64,000 nucleotides of DNA from Cannabis sativa (lineage: Eukaryota; Streptophyta; Magnoliopsida; Rosales; Cannabaceae). Below the pieces are notes generated by a model. That model was not told the DNA's origin. It did no database searches and was given only the letters and a program-made list of their open reading frames with translations. The stretch spans positions 40,915,686-40,979,685 of the forward strand of contig NC_083604.1 of assembly GCF_029168945.1 (NCBI RefSeq). The letters run 5' to 3'. A program made the translations under genes and the position numbers. Shown piece by piece: positions 23,905-33,478 of the stretch; the stretch's first letter is position 1; the number at the start of each line of letters is the position of its first letter.

Positions 23905-25349
23905 GCTTATTGCTAGTCCCTAGCAATTCAAGCGGAGAAAAAGAATAATCGAATTGAATAAACAAGTCAAATCACGCAAAAATATCCAAGCATTTTCAAA
24001 ATATTAGTAGAGAGTTAAAGATTGCTATCAGTGTTATTTCAGTTGTAACAACAGAGTTGTGTGTGTGTGCACCAAACTGTATTTATTTTATTTCAAGTCT
24101 TAACACAAATAGTATCGAAAAATCTCAAAAGTGTAAAGGTCTCAACTCCAATTTTTTTCACGGGTATTGAAAGTATTTATATTGGAAGGGTGACACTCTT
24201 TGGAGTTGGAAATGTAACAATTAACGCACAAATGAGAGAGGATAAACTTTTTAGGATAAGCAATTTGAACAAATATTGATCACAAGATAGACATATCAAA
24301 CCAATAGAATTCAAATGACAAACAACCTTAGGGATTTACATGAAAAACTCACAAAATAAAGAGCCAACTAACTAACTAATAAATAAAGAAATATAATAAC
24401 AATTTTTTTTTCTTTAGAGAGACATGTGATGCTTCTCTTTTTTTTTTTTTTTAATTAAAATAAACTAACATGATTTTTTTTTTTAGATATGGAAAGAATG
24501 GAGGTAAATAGAAATAAAATGATATTACTTTTGCTATTTTTATTTTTTTTAAAGATGGAGACTACTTGAAAATCAAAATAAAATGATGTTGCTCTTGTTC
24601 TTTTTTTTTTTTTCATTATATATATTTTTTTGATGATTTTTTTTTTTTTTACTTTTTTTTTTTTTCTTCTTCTCCTTTTTTTTTTTTTTTGACAAGAGAC
24701 AACATATAAAAATAAAGATATAAAGAAATACAATAAAGTTACAAAGAAATAAACACAAAGGCTCTTTTGACAATAAATTAATCCCTCTAGTAAATGTCAT
24801 GTTTGAAATTCCAAAAGTTTAACTTTACCAACTCAAATGATCAATGAAAGTTCAAAAAGTTATTTTCTCAACTCTCACAACTCACAAAAAATGAAAAACT
24901 TTACACTCAAAATTTTTCTTAACTATATGTGTTTACAACCATTTTACCACATGTTTGGAAAGTGCACAAAAGAACTCTGAAAATCACAACTTGGTAACAA
25001 AATATAGCAAATATTGACTCAAACTGTAATTTTACTATCATGCTTGGATAATTTTGAAAAAATTTGACTTAAAAAATTCAACAAGACAATTATAATTCTC
25101 TAAATGAACGCTCACCAGAGCTCACCACCCCCAACTCAAAATTAGACAGTGTCCTCAATGTCACAAAAAATATGAAATGAAAAAGATAGGGAAAAGAGTA
25201 CACCTGATCGACGATAATATGCACGGGGTGAGAGTGGAGATAACCTGATAACAGTAACCCAAAACAAACATAGAAAATACAAAAATACAAAAACACAAAA
25301 CAAAAATAAAATAAAATACTATAATATATAGATAGGGAAAATAAACATT
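23905..25349 (-). other. Non-coding 3' region of the Athila element, no envelope-like gene
   Basis: Many Athila elements have a third, envelope-like ORF between integrase and the 3' LTR. Here I see none. The interval has long T runs on the plus strand (24428-24452, 24597-24691) that generate spurious Lys-rich frames on the minus strand. Confidence 0.7.
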
Positions 25350-26966
25350 TCAGAGTGTATAATCTGGGTCCTCAAGAAGGACCTCTTCAACAAGGCTCAC
25401 ACTCTCAATGTAATGTTTCAGTCTCTGGCCATTGACTCGAAAAATTCTCCCATCGGTTGGGTCCTTGACTTCAACAGAACCGTTGGGGAATACTTGTTTC
25501 ACCACATATGGACCAGTCCACCTCGATCTCAACTTACCGGGGTGGAGATGCAAACGAGAATCGTACAAATGTACTTTTTGATTCGGCTCAAAATGTTTTC
25601 TTAGGATCTGTTTATCGTGAGCAACTTTCAGCTTTGCTTTGTAGATCCTAGAATTATCGTAAGCATCATTTCTCAACTCCTCAATTTCAGACAATTGAAG
25701 TTTTCGGTTCATACCTGCCGCACGTAGATCGAAGTTCAGGGCCTTAATAGCCCAATAAGCTTTGTGCTCAAGTTCGACAGGTAAATGACATGCTTTCCCA
25801 TAGACAAGTCGATAAGGAGACATCCCAAGAGGGGACTTGTAAGCAGTGCGATATGCCCAAAGTGCATCTTGAAGACGTGTTGACCAATCTTTGCGGTCGG
25901 GATTTACCGTCTTTTCAAGAATGTTTTTGATCTCCCTATTAGCTAGCTCAGCTTGACCATTGGTTTGTGGATGATAGGCATTGGCAACTTTGTGAAGTAC
26001 ACCGTACTTTCGCATAAGAGCCTCAAAAGATCGGTTGCAAAAATGAGTGCCTTGATCACTAATGATAGTGCGAGGGGTACCAAACCTCGATAACACATTT
26101 TCTTTTAAGAATTTCACAACAGTCGCGTTATCATTATTTCGACAAGGTACCGCCTCGACCCATTTTGAAACATAATCCACAGCAAGAAGGATGTAAAGGT
26201 AACCAAAAGAAGGTGGAAATGGTCCCATAAAGTCTATCCCCCAACAATCAAATACTTCGATGACAATAATTGGGTTCAAGGGCATCATGTGCCGACGGGA
26301 CAAGGAGCCTAACTTTTGGCACCTTACACAAGAGCGACAAAAATCATTGGTGTCTTTGAACAAAGTGGGCCAGTAAAGACCGCATTGTAAGATTTTTGCA
26401 GCGGTTTTCTTCACAGAAAAGTGACCACCACAAGCATCATTGTGGCAAAAATTTAGCACACTAGACACCTCATCATCGGGAATGCATTTTCGCATAATCT
26501 GGTCGGGACAATACTTGAATAAGTATGGATCATCCCAAAAGAAATTTTGCACCTCAACCAAGAATTTGCGTTTGTCTTGTGAACTCCACTCAGAAGGGAG
26601 CTCACCAGTTACTAAGTAGTTAACAATGTGCGCATACCACGGTAACTTAGTAACAACGAATAATTGTTCATCGGGGAAATCATCATGAATAGGTGGGCCA
26701 TCAGCGGGATCACTAAATTCAAGTCGGGACAAGTGATCCGCGACTACATTTTCAACACCTTTCTTGTCTTTGATTGTTATGTCAAATTCTTGCAAGAGAA
26801 GGATCCACCTTATTAAGCGTGCCTTAGCATCCTTTTTGGAAAGGAGGTACTTAAGGGCAGAGTGATCGGTGAAGATCGTAATAGGTGATCCAATCAGGTA
26901 AGCTCGAAATTTGTCAAGAGCAAAGACAACGGCAAGCAACTCTTTTTCAGTTGTGGAATAGTTCAT
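25350..26966 (-). CDS. Athila RNase H (C-terminal part) and integrase
   Basis: This frame has 538 residues. Residues 1-83 are the end of the RNase H domain ([11 protein letters not shown] and the [10 protein letters not shown] close). The integrase zinc-binding HHCC region spans about 175-216 ([11 protein letters not shown] through CRSCVRCQ). The catalytic triad reads D245 in GIDFMGPF, D304 in ISDQGTHF and E340 in QTNGQAE, with the canonical 35 residues between the last two. A GPY-type C-terminal module is visible ([21 protein letters not shown]). Integrase inserts the cDNA copy into the genome. The catalytic residues are intact, but the frame is separated from the upstream polyprotein by a shift near 27060. 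The listed start is simply the first Met after that shift, not a true start. Confidence 0.92.
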   Translation of the reverse strand: MNYSTTEKELLAVVFALDKFRAYLIGSPITIFTDHSALKYLLSKKDAKARLIRWILLLQEFDITIKDKKGVENVVADHLSRLEFSDPADGPPIHDDFPDEQLFVVTKLPWYAHIVNYLVTGELPSEWSSQDKRKFLVEVQNFFWDDPYLFKYCPDQIMRKCIPDDEVSSVLNFCHNDACGGHFSVKKTAAKILQCGLYWPTLFKDTNDFCRSCVRCQKLGSLSRRHMMPLNPIIVIEVFDCWGIDFMGPFPPSFGYLYILLAVDYVSKWVEAVPCRNNDNATVVKFLKENVLSRFGTPRTIISDQGTHFCNRSFEALMRKYGVLHKVANAYHPQTNGQAELANREIKNILEKTVNPDRKDWSTRLQDALWAYRTAYKSPLGMSPYRLVYGKACHLPVELEHKAYWAIKALNFDLRAAGMNRKLQLSEIEELRNDAYDNSRIYKAKLKVAHDKQILRKHFEPNQKVHLYDSRLHLHPGKLRSRWTGPYVVKQVFPNGSVEVKDPTDGRIFRVNGQRLKHYIESVSLVEEVLLEDPDYTL

Positions 26967-27350
26967 TTGAGCACTATTAAGAGTTCTACTTGCATAGTAG
27001 ACAACAAAAGGTTTCCCCTCCCTTCGTTGTCCAAGAACAGCTCCAACAGCAAAATTACGGCATCACACATGATTTCAAAAGGAAGACTCCAATCGGGTGA
27101 TTGAATAATGGGAGCAGAAGTGAGTGAATTCACAAGTGTTTGGAAGGACTCCTCACACTTTGGGGTCCACTCAAAAGTAGCATCTTTGGCTAGGAGGTTG
27201 CATAATGGACGAGAAATCATTGAAAAATTCTTTATGAACCTCCTATAAAAACCAGCATGGCCAAGAAATGACCGAATGTCTTTGACAGTCTTAGGGGTAG
27301 GAAGTTTAGAGATGAGGTCAATTTTAGATTGATCAACCTCAATCCCTTTT
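26963..27350 (-). pseudogene. Athila RT-RNase H linker in a shifted frame
   Basis: The 27220-26963 frame begins MISRPLCNLLAKDATFEW, the connection domain after reverse transcriptase, and loses phase soon after FEIMCDA. Two small indels, near 27370 and near 27060, put this segment out of frame with the reverse transcriptase before it and the RNase H/integrase after it. Confidence 0.8.
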
Positions 27351-29960
27351 TCAGAAACAATGTGGCCTTAAGACAATTCCAGAAGATACCATAAAATGAC
27401 ACTTTTCCCAATTAAGCACAAGACCTTTCTCGATGCAACGTTTTAAAACAGCCTCAAGATTGAGAAGGCATGCGTCAAAAGATTTTCCAAAGACGGTTAA
27501 GTCATCCATATAAACTTCCATGGTGTTTTCAATCATGTCACTGAAAATACTCATCATGCATCTTTGGAAAGTAGCTGGTGCATTACACAGTCCAAATGGC
27601 ATACGCCGGAAAGCATATGTTCCAAAAGGACAAGTGAAAGTGGTCTTCTCTTGGTCCTCTAATGCAATCTCAATTTGATAGTAACCTGAATAACCATCGA
27701 GAAAGCAGTAGAAAGGATGACCAGCTACGCGCTCAAGAATTTGATCAATGAATGGGAGCGGGAAATGATCTTTACGGGAGGCGGCATTCAATTTTCGATA
27801 ATCAATGCACATGCGCCAACCCGTCACAGTTTTGGTGGGAACAAGGGCCCCTTTTTCATTTTGGACAACAGTAACACCTGATTTCTTAGGTACTACCTGA
27901 ACTGGACTGACCCATTTGCTATCGGCCACAGGGTAAATGATAGCAGCATCAAGAAGTTTTAACACTTCATTTTTCACCACTTCTTTCATTGGTGGGTTCA
28001 GTCTTCTTTGAGGGTCCCTTCGTGGGATAGCTTCTTCTTCTAGATTAATTCGGTGGGTGCAAATTCGAGGGCTAATACCTTTGATATCAGCAAACGTCCA
28101 ACCTATCGCAAGTTTGTATTTTCGCAGTAGCTCGAGTAACTGCAATTCTTGAGAAAGTTGAAGGTCGGACGAGATGATAACTGGAAAGGTTTGGCCATCT
28201 CCCAGAAAAACATGTTTCAAACCCTTTGGAAGTTGGTTCAGTTGAACATTGGGAGGTTCTTCGGCAGAAGCTTTTAGCGTTTCCCTCTCACGAGGTAATG
28301 CTTCAAAGTGTGGCTTCCAAAATTTCTTCCCTCTGTTTTGTGTGTCCAATTGATCAACGGTAGCAAGAGCGGACTCAACAAAACTGGGATTTTCATTTTC
28401 AAGGCGAGAGAGGAGTTCATCAAGATTAACAAAATTTCTTTGCAATTGAATCTCTTCAGAAACAAGATTGTCAATCATGAATGTTTGATGACATTCTTCA
28501 TCCTCTTGAAGTTGTTTCCCAATGTGAAAAATGTTGACCTCAAGTGTCATATTTCCAAATGATATTTTCATTAGACCATTACGACAATTGATCAAAGCAT
28601 TTGCAGTGGCAAGGAATGGTCTTCCAAGGATGATGGGAATTTTGGATTCCATGTTGACCACAGATTGAGTATCTAGAACAAGGAAGTCCACGGGATAATA
28701 GAATTTCTCAATTTGAACAAGAACATCCTCAACGATACCCCGAGGCTTTTTGATAGAGCGGTCAGCAAGCTGCAGCACAACAGATGTTGGCTTCATTTCT
28801 CCAAGACCAAGTTGCGAGTACACAGAGTAAGGCATGAGATTCACACTCGCGCCAAGGTCAAGCAAAGCTTGGCTGACTTCATGAGTCCCAATTTGGCATG
28901 AAATGGTGGGACAACCAGGATCTTTGTATTTTGGCGGTGTCTTTTGTTCGATCACCGCACTCACTTGTTCAGTCAAGAAAGCAGTCTTCTTGACATGGTG
29001 CTTTCTCTTAGCAGTGCACAAGTCCTTGATGATTTTGGCATAAGCTGGCACTTGTTTTATGATGTGAAGCAAAGGAAGATTAATCTTCACTTGTGTCAAG
29101 TGCTCAAGGAGTTCAGCTCGGTTTTCAGGAATTTTCCCAACAGGTCTAAGAGCCTGGGGAAATGGTACTTTTGCTTGACCATTTATCGGTGCACTGTCAG
29201 GGGCAACTTTTGAATTTGAAGTAGTGGTTTTGATGGATGGATCTTCCAAAGCTTTACCACTTCTTGTTGTGATGGCGTTAACCCCTTTAACGATGGGATC
29301 ATTAGAGGTGGAGATTTCAGCCATGTGTTGCCCTTGTGCATTAAATTGAGGCTGGGAAGGAAGTCTGCCTTTCTCAGAAATAGCCAAGGATGCGGTCAAT
29401 TTTGAAAATTGACTTTTTATTTCTTGGACATCTTCCTTTAATTGGCGATTGATTTTAGCTTGTTCCTCAATGAATGCATGAATAGTGCTTTCAAGGGAGT
29501 TCCCTTGTTGTTGAGCATTGTATTGAGGCGTAGGATATGCCTTTGGAGGTTGAGCTTGATGCTCATTTCTCCATTGTCCTCCAGATGTTTGAGCTTGGTT
29601 AGAGTTATCTCTCCAACTGAAATTCGGGTGGTTTCTCCAACCAGGGTTGTACGTATGGGAGAATGGCTTGTTATATTGCCCTAAGGCATTGCATTGCTCC
29701 TCATGAACCCCCTTCATTTCTTTGTAAACTAAGCAGTCCTTAGCTAAATGCCCATTTTCTCCACAAACGAAACAAGGTTCGAGTGGTCTGGATTGTGCTT
29801 GGGCAACCATGCACCCTTTTTGGCCATCTTTAGTCGTAAGGATTTCAATTTGCTTTTTTAAAGATTCGACTTGGGCCTTTAAGCTGTCCTCTTCCCGAAG
29901 TTGGTAAATCCCAGCTGGTCGATTTCTGTTGGTGCTTTCGGCGGACTTGGACCAGTCCAT
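27351..29960 (-). CDS. Athila nucleocapsid, protease and reverse transcriptase
   Basis: This frame has 869 residues. A coiled-coil-like stretch (25-45) precedes the CCHC zinc knuckle at 63-76 (CFVCGENGHLAKDC). The aspartic protease has the active-site LLDLGAS turn and the later IILGRPFL block. Reverse transcriptase follows, with the WRMCIDYRKLN, FCFLDGYSGY-like and MPFGLCNAPATFQ motifs and the YMDD catalytic box at 817-820. It copies the element RNA into DNA within virus-like particles. The frame ends prematurely just after the thumb region because of an indel near 27370. It overlaps the upstream gag frame by 82 bases in another phase. Whether that is a lesion or a site of programmed frameshifting is unclear, but related Athila elements usually have one continuous gag-pol frame, which favours a lesion. 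Confidence 0.92.
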   Translation of the reverse strand: MDWSKSAESTNRNRPAGIYQLREEDSLKAQVESLKKQIEILTTKDGQKGCMVAQAQSRPLEPCFVCGENGHLAKDCLVYKEMKGVHEEQCNALGQYNKPFSHTYNPGWRNHPNFSWRDNSNQAQTSGGQWRNEHQAQPPKAYPTPQYNAQQQGNSLESTIHAFIEEQAKINRQLKEDVQEIKSQFSKLTASLAISEKGRLPSQPQFNAQGQHMAEISTSNDPIVKGVNAITTRSGKALEDPSIKTTTSNSKVAPDSAPINGQAKVPFPQALRPVGKIPENRAELLEHLTQVKINLPLLHIIKQVPAYAKIIKDLCTAKRKHHVKKTAFLTEQVSAVIEQKTPPKYKDPGCPTISCQIGTHEVSQALLDLGASVNLMPYSVYSQLGLGEMKPTSVVLQLADRSIKKPRGIVEDVLVQIEKFYYPVDFLVLDTQSVVNMESKIPIILGRPFLATANALINCRNGLMKISFGNMTLEVNIFHIGKQLQEDEECHQTFMIDNLVSEEIQLQRNFVNLDELLSRLENENPSFVESALATVDQLDTQNRGKKFWKPHFEALPRERETLKASAEEPPNVQLNQLPKGLKHVFLGDGQTFPVIISSDLQLSQELQLLELLRKYKLAIGWTFADIKGISPRICTHRINLEEEAIPRRDPQRRLNPPMKEVVKNEVLKLLDAAIIYPVADSKWVSPVQVVPKKSGVTVVQNEKGALVPTKTVTGWRMCIDYRKLNAASRKDHFPLPFIDQILERVAGHPFYCFLDGYSGYYQIEIALEDQEKTTFTCPFGTYAFRRMPFGLCNAPATFQRCMMSIFSDMIENTMEVYMDDLTVFGKSFDACLLNLEAVLKRCIEKGLVLNWEKCHFMVSSGIVLRPHCF

Positions 29961-30700
29961 GTGTGAGATTTTTCAGCAAGCTCAATGAGAAACTCAAGAG
30001 CTTCTTCGGGTTCCTTTTGAAGGAACTCACCGTTGCACATCATTTCTACGAACTGGCGCTCACGACTTGTGAGGCCTTCATAGAAGTAGCTGACGATGCG
30101 CCAACTCTCGTACCCGTGGTGTGGACACTGACTTAAGAGATCTTTAAATCTCTCCCAGACTTGATAGAACGTTTCATTGTCTTTTTGGGAAAATGTTGAG
30201 ATTTGTCTTTTCAAACTGTTGGTCTTATGGACAGGGAAATATTTAACAAAAAATGTTTTGGTCATTTCTTCCCATGTTCCGATAGACCTAGATCTCAAAG
30301 AATACAACCAACTTTTAGCTTTATCCTTCAAGGAGAAGGGAAAAAACTTTAAGCGTGCAGCATCATTGATGGTTGCTCGGTCATAAAAAGTGTCAACAAC
30401 TTCCTCAAATTCCCTAATATGCACATATGGATTTTCATTTTCTATTCCATGAAAAGTTGGCAAAAGTTGAATAATGCCGGGTTTGACACCAAGACTTGGC
30501 ATATTAGGTGGAAATATGAAGCATGATGGTATGGAAGTTTGGGTGGGGTGAAGGTAATCATTAAGTGTTCTCTGTTGTATTTCATTATTATTATTCATTG
30601 CGAAGGGATTACCGATTATCGTGTGAATGGGAGAAGGAGTAGTGGATGGATTGGACGAAGTTTCACTAGAAGTGGTTTCGTCAGAAGAAGAGTTACTCAT
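29879..30700 (-). CDS. Athila gag (capsid region)
   Basis: This frame has 273 residues. A Ser/Thr-rich start (MSNSSSDETTSSETSS) leads to the Athila-type block TLNDYLHPTQTSIPSCF. The retrotransposon gag core follows, with GIIQLLPTFHGIENENPY, KFFPFSLKDKAKSWLYSL and ETFYQVWERFKDLLSQCPHH. Gag assembles the particle that packages element RNA. The last 20 or so residues are out of frame with the homologous continuation, which is found in the overlapping downstream ORF. The start codon is well placed: it is the first ATG after the non-coding leader and begins a typical low-complexity N-terminus. Confidence 0.92.
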   Translation of the reverse strand: MSNSSSDETTSSETSSNPSTTPSPIHTIIGNPFAMNNNNEIQQRTLNDYLHPTQTSIPSCFIFPPNMPSLGVKPGIIQLLPTFHGIENENPYVHIREFEEVVDTFYDRATINDAARLKFFPFSLKDKAKSWLYSLRSRSIGTWEEMTKTFFVKYFPVHKTNSLKRQISTFSQKDNETFYQVWERFKDLLSQCPHHGYESWRIVSYFYEGLTSRERQFVEMMCNGEFLQKEPEEALEFLIELAEKSHTWTGPSPPKAPTEIDQLGFTNFGKRTA

Positions 30701-31624
30701 CCACTCTTGTTTGCTTTTTTTTTTTTTTTAAAAATATATTTAATTTTTTTGTTCAACTTGTTCCCAGGTTACTTTGGAGGTTTTTAGAATGGTCCTTCAC
30801 AACTTACTAGAACTCCCCGGGGTTTACTAGGTAAGTGTGAAGGGTTCACTAACCTTTTCGACCAAAGACCTTTCTAAGCAAAAATGAGTTGCTTATTTTT
30901 GATAAAACAAGGTTGTTTTTGTTATAGTAAATAGCACAAAAATGTAATATTACAATGATTAACACAAAAATGTTCCCAGGCCAATTGGAAAGGTTGCCAA
31001 GGTACCGCTTCGTCCCAACCTTGCCTAGACAGAACCGAGGTTCCCAGGTAAGGTGGAGGGTACACTAACACAAACTTTATTTAAAAACCAATCTTTCTAG
31101 ACAGAACAATCTTGGTTTGTGTCATATACAATATTACACCGTTGTACCAAATACTAAGCGTTTTATGAAGAAGTTTTTATAACTTACTTTTTTTTTTTGT
31201 ATTTTATGATTTTTTTAGAGGACTTAAATGCTATGAGTACTAAGAAAAAGACAAATAAAACACTAATGAAAAAAGAAAACAATAACTAAAAGATAGTATA
31301 AACAATCACACTAAACAAAAATTAAAGTAAAAAAATAATAAAAAAAAATAAAGGGAATAGACTTTTTTTTTTTTGTCAAGAAAAAAAATTATACTTGTAA
31401 AACTAAATACAAGAAGATGTTAACTATTTTTTTTTTTTCAAGAAATCATTTCTGATAAGGAAGATCGGATAAAACCGCAACCTTAGAGCATACTTTGAAT
31501 TCTTGGTAATTTTTTTTACAAATATTTACACAACATAAGACAATATTCACAAGAAAATAAAATATAACAAAAAAAAGTTACTAACCTCTTGATTGTAGAT
31601 TTCACTAGCTTTCGAAAAATTACC
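30701..31624 (-). other. Athila leader region
   Basis: Untranslated sequence lies between the primer site and gag. It contains two copies of a CCTTTCTAAGCA/TCTTTCTAGACAGAAC-like motif and repeated TTCCCAGGT words. No ORF is supported. Confidence 0.7.
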
Positions 31625-31642
31625 TCCCCGGCAACGGCGCCA
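31625..31642 (-). other. Athila primer binding site (tRNA-Asp type)
   Basis: Minus-strand TGGCGCCGTTGCCGGGGA is complementary to the 3' end of tRNA-Asp. It lies five bases from the 5' LTR and supports the lineage call. Confidence 0.93.
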
Positions 31643-31647
31643 AAATT

Positions 31648-33176
31648 TGTTTAACGCCCAAATGTGACTTCCACTAGCGGTGGTTGTAGTATAGATCGGG
31701 CGGTCGATTCCACAGGGAGGTGATTATGGACAAAAGCGTTAGTAGAAAAATAAAAACAAAAGGTTAATAATAAGTGATAATAGTAACCAATGATTTTGTG
31801 ATTTTTAATTTGATAATAAATATTAAAAGAAAGCAAATAAATGTATAATCAATAGTAAAAGAGAGAAAGGCTTTAAGAATCATCCATATGCTTGTTTAGC
31901 TATTTTGTACCTTTGATTCACAAAGTTGACACTAGTCATACAACATTAAAGTTCATTATATTTTGAGTATACAAGTTCTTGAAAATAAAAGAAATGATTT
32001 AATCTTATGTAGAACCTAGAAATGACATTATACATCAAGCAATAATGCAATAAAAGATTAAACATAAAACAAAACATAAATATTATTTTTACTAAATGGA
32101 AACACATAGAAAGAGCATGACTAATCCTATATATCTTTAGTAAAAATAATGACAAAGAAAATAGAAATAGAGATGGTGGTGATAGTGAAGGAAATGAACA
32201 TTAATATTACTTTTCTTAATTTTTAAGCACATAGGAAGAGCATGACTAAACCTATATGTTTAATAAAAAGTAAATAAAAATGAACATAAAAGATAGAACA
32301 AGATAAATACTACTATTACTACAATCACTAAATAAAAATATATAGAAAGAGCATGACTAAGTCTATATATATATTTAGTATATAATAGCATATATAGTAG
32401 TATAGATGGATGAAGAACAAGAAAATAAAAGTGAAATAAAAACTTGCATTACTCAAATAAATATTACATGTGAATCAAAGATACAAAATAACCTCACTTT
32501 GCATATGGAATCATCCCTAACCTTCCAAGGAAGATTAGGCCATTATGCTAATCATTCTCATAAAATTTCTAAAGAGAAAAGATGAGAAGAAAAGATGAGA
32601 GAATTTTGCTATAGTTTTTCTACACTAAAAATTACACTCTCAATTACTAAAATGAGCTCCTATTTATAGAGCCATAAAAGGACTAAAAATAAATAAATAA
32701 AAATTTGGGATTATAAAATAAATATTAAGATTAAATTTGACATTTCAAATCAAAAATAAAATTAATATTATTTTTGTTATCATTGTGATTTTGACTTCTA
32801 CTCTTTGGATGAAGGTTGAGTGTGGAAGAGGAAAATAGGGTTGATGATGACCTAGACTTATCATCATTGCATCACATGCTTTGGAAGAGACAAAATTGAT
32901 GATGAGCTTCATGGGCTAGGCTTAACCTTTTTGGGTTGGGTTGCTTTGGACTTCAACAAAAATGCCATTTTTTTCTTCATTTCTTTTCAACTTTGCTCCT
33001 TCCTCTTTCTTTCAACAAAAATACACTTTAATTCCTACAAGAAAGACATAAATTGAATCAAAATCAAATATTTTCATTTATAAAATATATTACAATAATT
33101 TCATGAAAATATCAATTAAAACTCAATTTATTTTATTATTTAAAATAAATAAAAGTGTATTTTTAACCACTAATCA
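31648..33176 (-). repeat. Athila 5' LTR
   Basis: This LTR is 1529 bp with TG...CA ends. The minus-strand TATA box CTATAAATAG at 32660-32669 is the likely promoter. Confidence 0.96.
32660..32669 (-). promoter_or_regulatory. TATA box in the Athila 5' LTR
   Basis: CTATAAATAG on the minus strand, also present in the 3' LTR at 23375-23384. It would drive genomic RNA synthesis toward gag. Confidence 0.6.
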
Positions 33177-33438
33177 TGACCCCACATTAACATTTCATAT
33201 GATATTCATTATACTCCTCAATTTATTATGCATATAAAGACACAAATTTCCTCAATTTGGCCAAAGCTCGAGAATTAACAATTTAAAGGGAATATCAAGC
33301 TAAGATCAGACATAAAAAATCCAATATAACAGAAAAAAAAAAATTGAAACTCATCTCTCATTACCTCAACTAAAGTACAATCATAGGCAAAAAAAAAAAT
33401 TGTCACAAAATTAGTAACTCCACTATGAAAGCAAAGTC
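33177..33438. other. Short host segment between the Athila element and the LINE
   Basis: A-rich sequence without features. Its last 17 bases (33422-33438) are the target duplication of the LINE insertion. Confidence 0.6.
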
Positions 33439-33461
33439 TTTTTTTTTTTTTTTTTTTTTTT
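33439..33461 (-). other. LINE poly(A) tail
   Basis: A run of 23 T on the plus strand, directly abutting the target duplication. The ORF2 stop is only about 20 bases upstream on the minus strand, so the 3' UTR is almost absent. Confidence 0.9.
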
Positions 33462-33478
33462 GAAAGAAAGGGTGCCCA

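Larger units (their letters stand above)
22363..33176 (-). mobile_element. Athila-type Ty3/gypsy LTR retrotransposon
   Basis: Two LTRs of exactly 1529 bp (22363-23891 and 31648-33176) are flanked by the 5-bp target duplication TGACC (22358-22362 and 33177-33181). The element reads on the minus strand: 5' LTR, tRNA-Asp-type primer site, leader, gag, protease, reverse transcriptase, RNase H, integrase, then 1.46 kb of non-coding sequence, polypurine tract and 3' LTR. The gag start and the tRNA-Asp primer site fit the Athila lineage. By eye the LTRs differ at one position (T at 23253, G at 32538), so insertion was very recent. Even so, the polyprotein is broken by frameshifts at three places. 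Confidence 0.95.

Noticed and set aside
24455..24800. Lys-rich 75- and 92-codon frames
   Set aside because: Antisense of T homopolymer runs; low complexity only.
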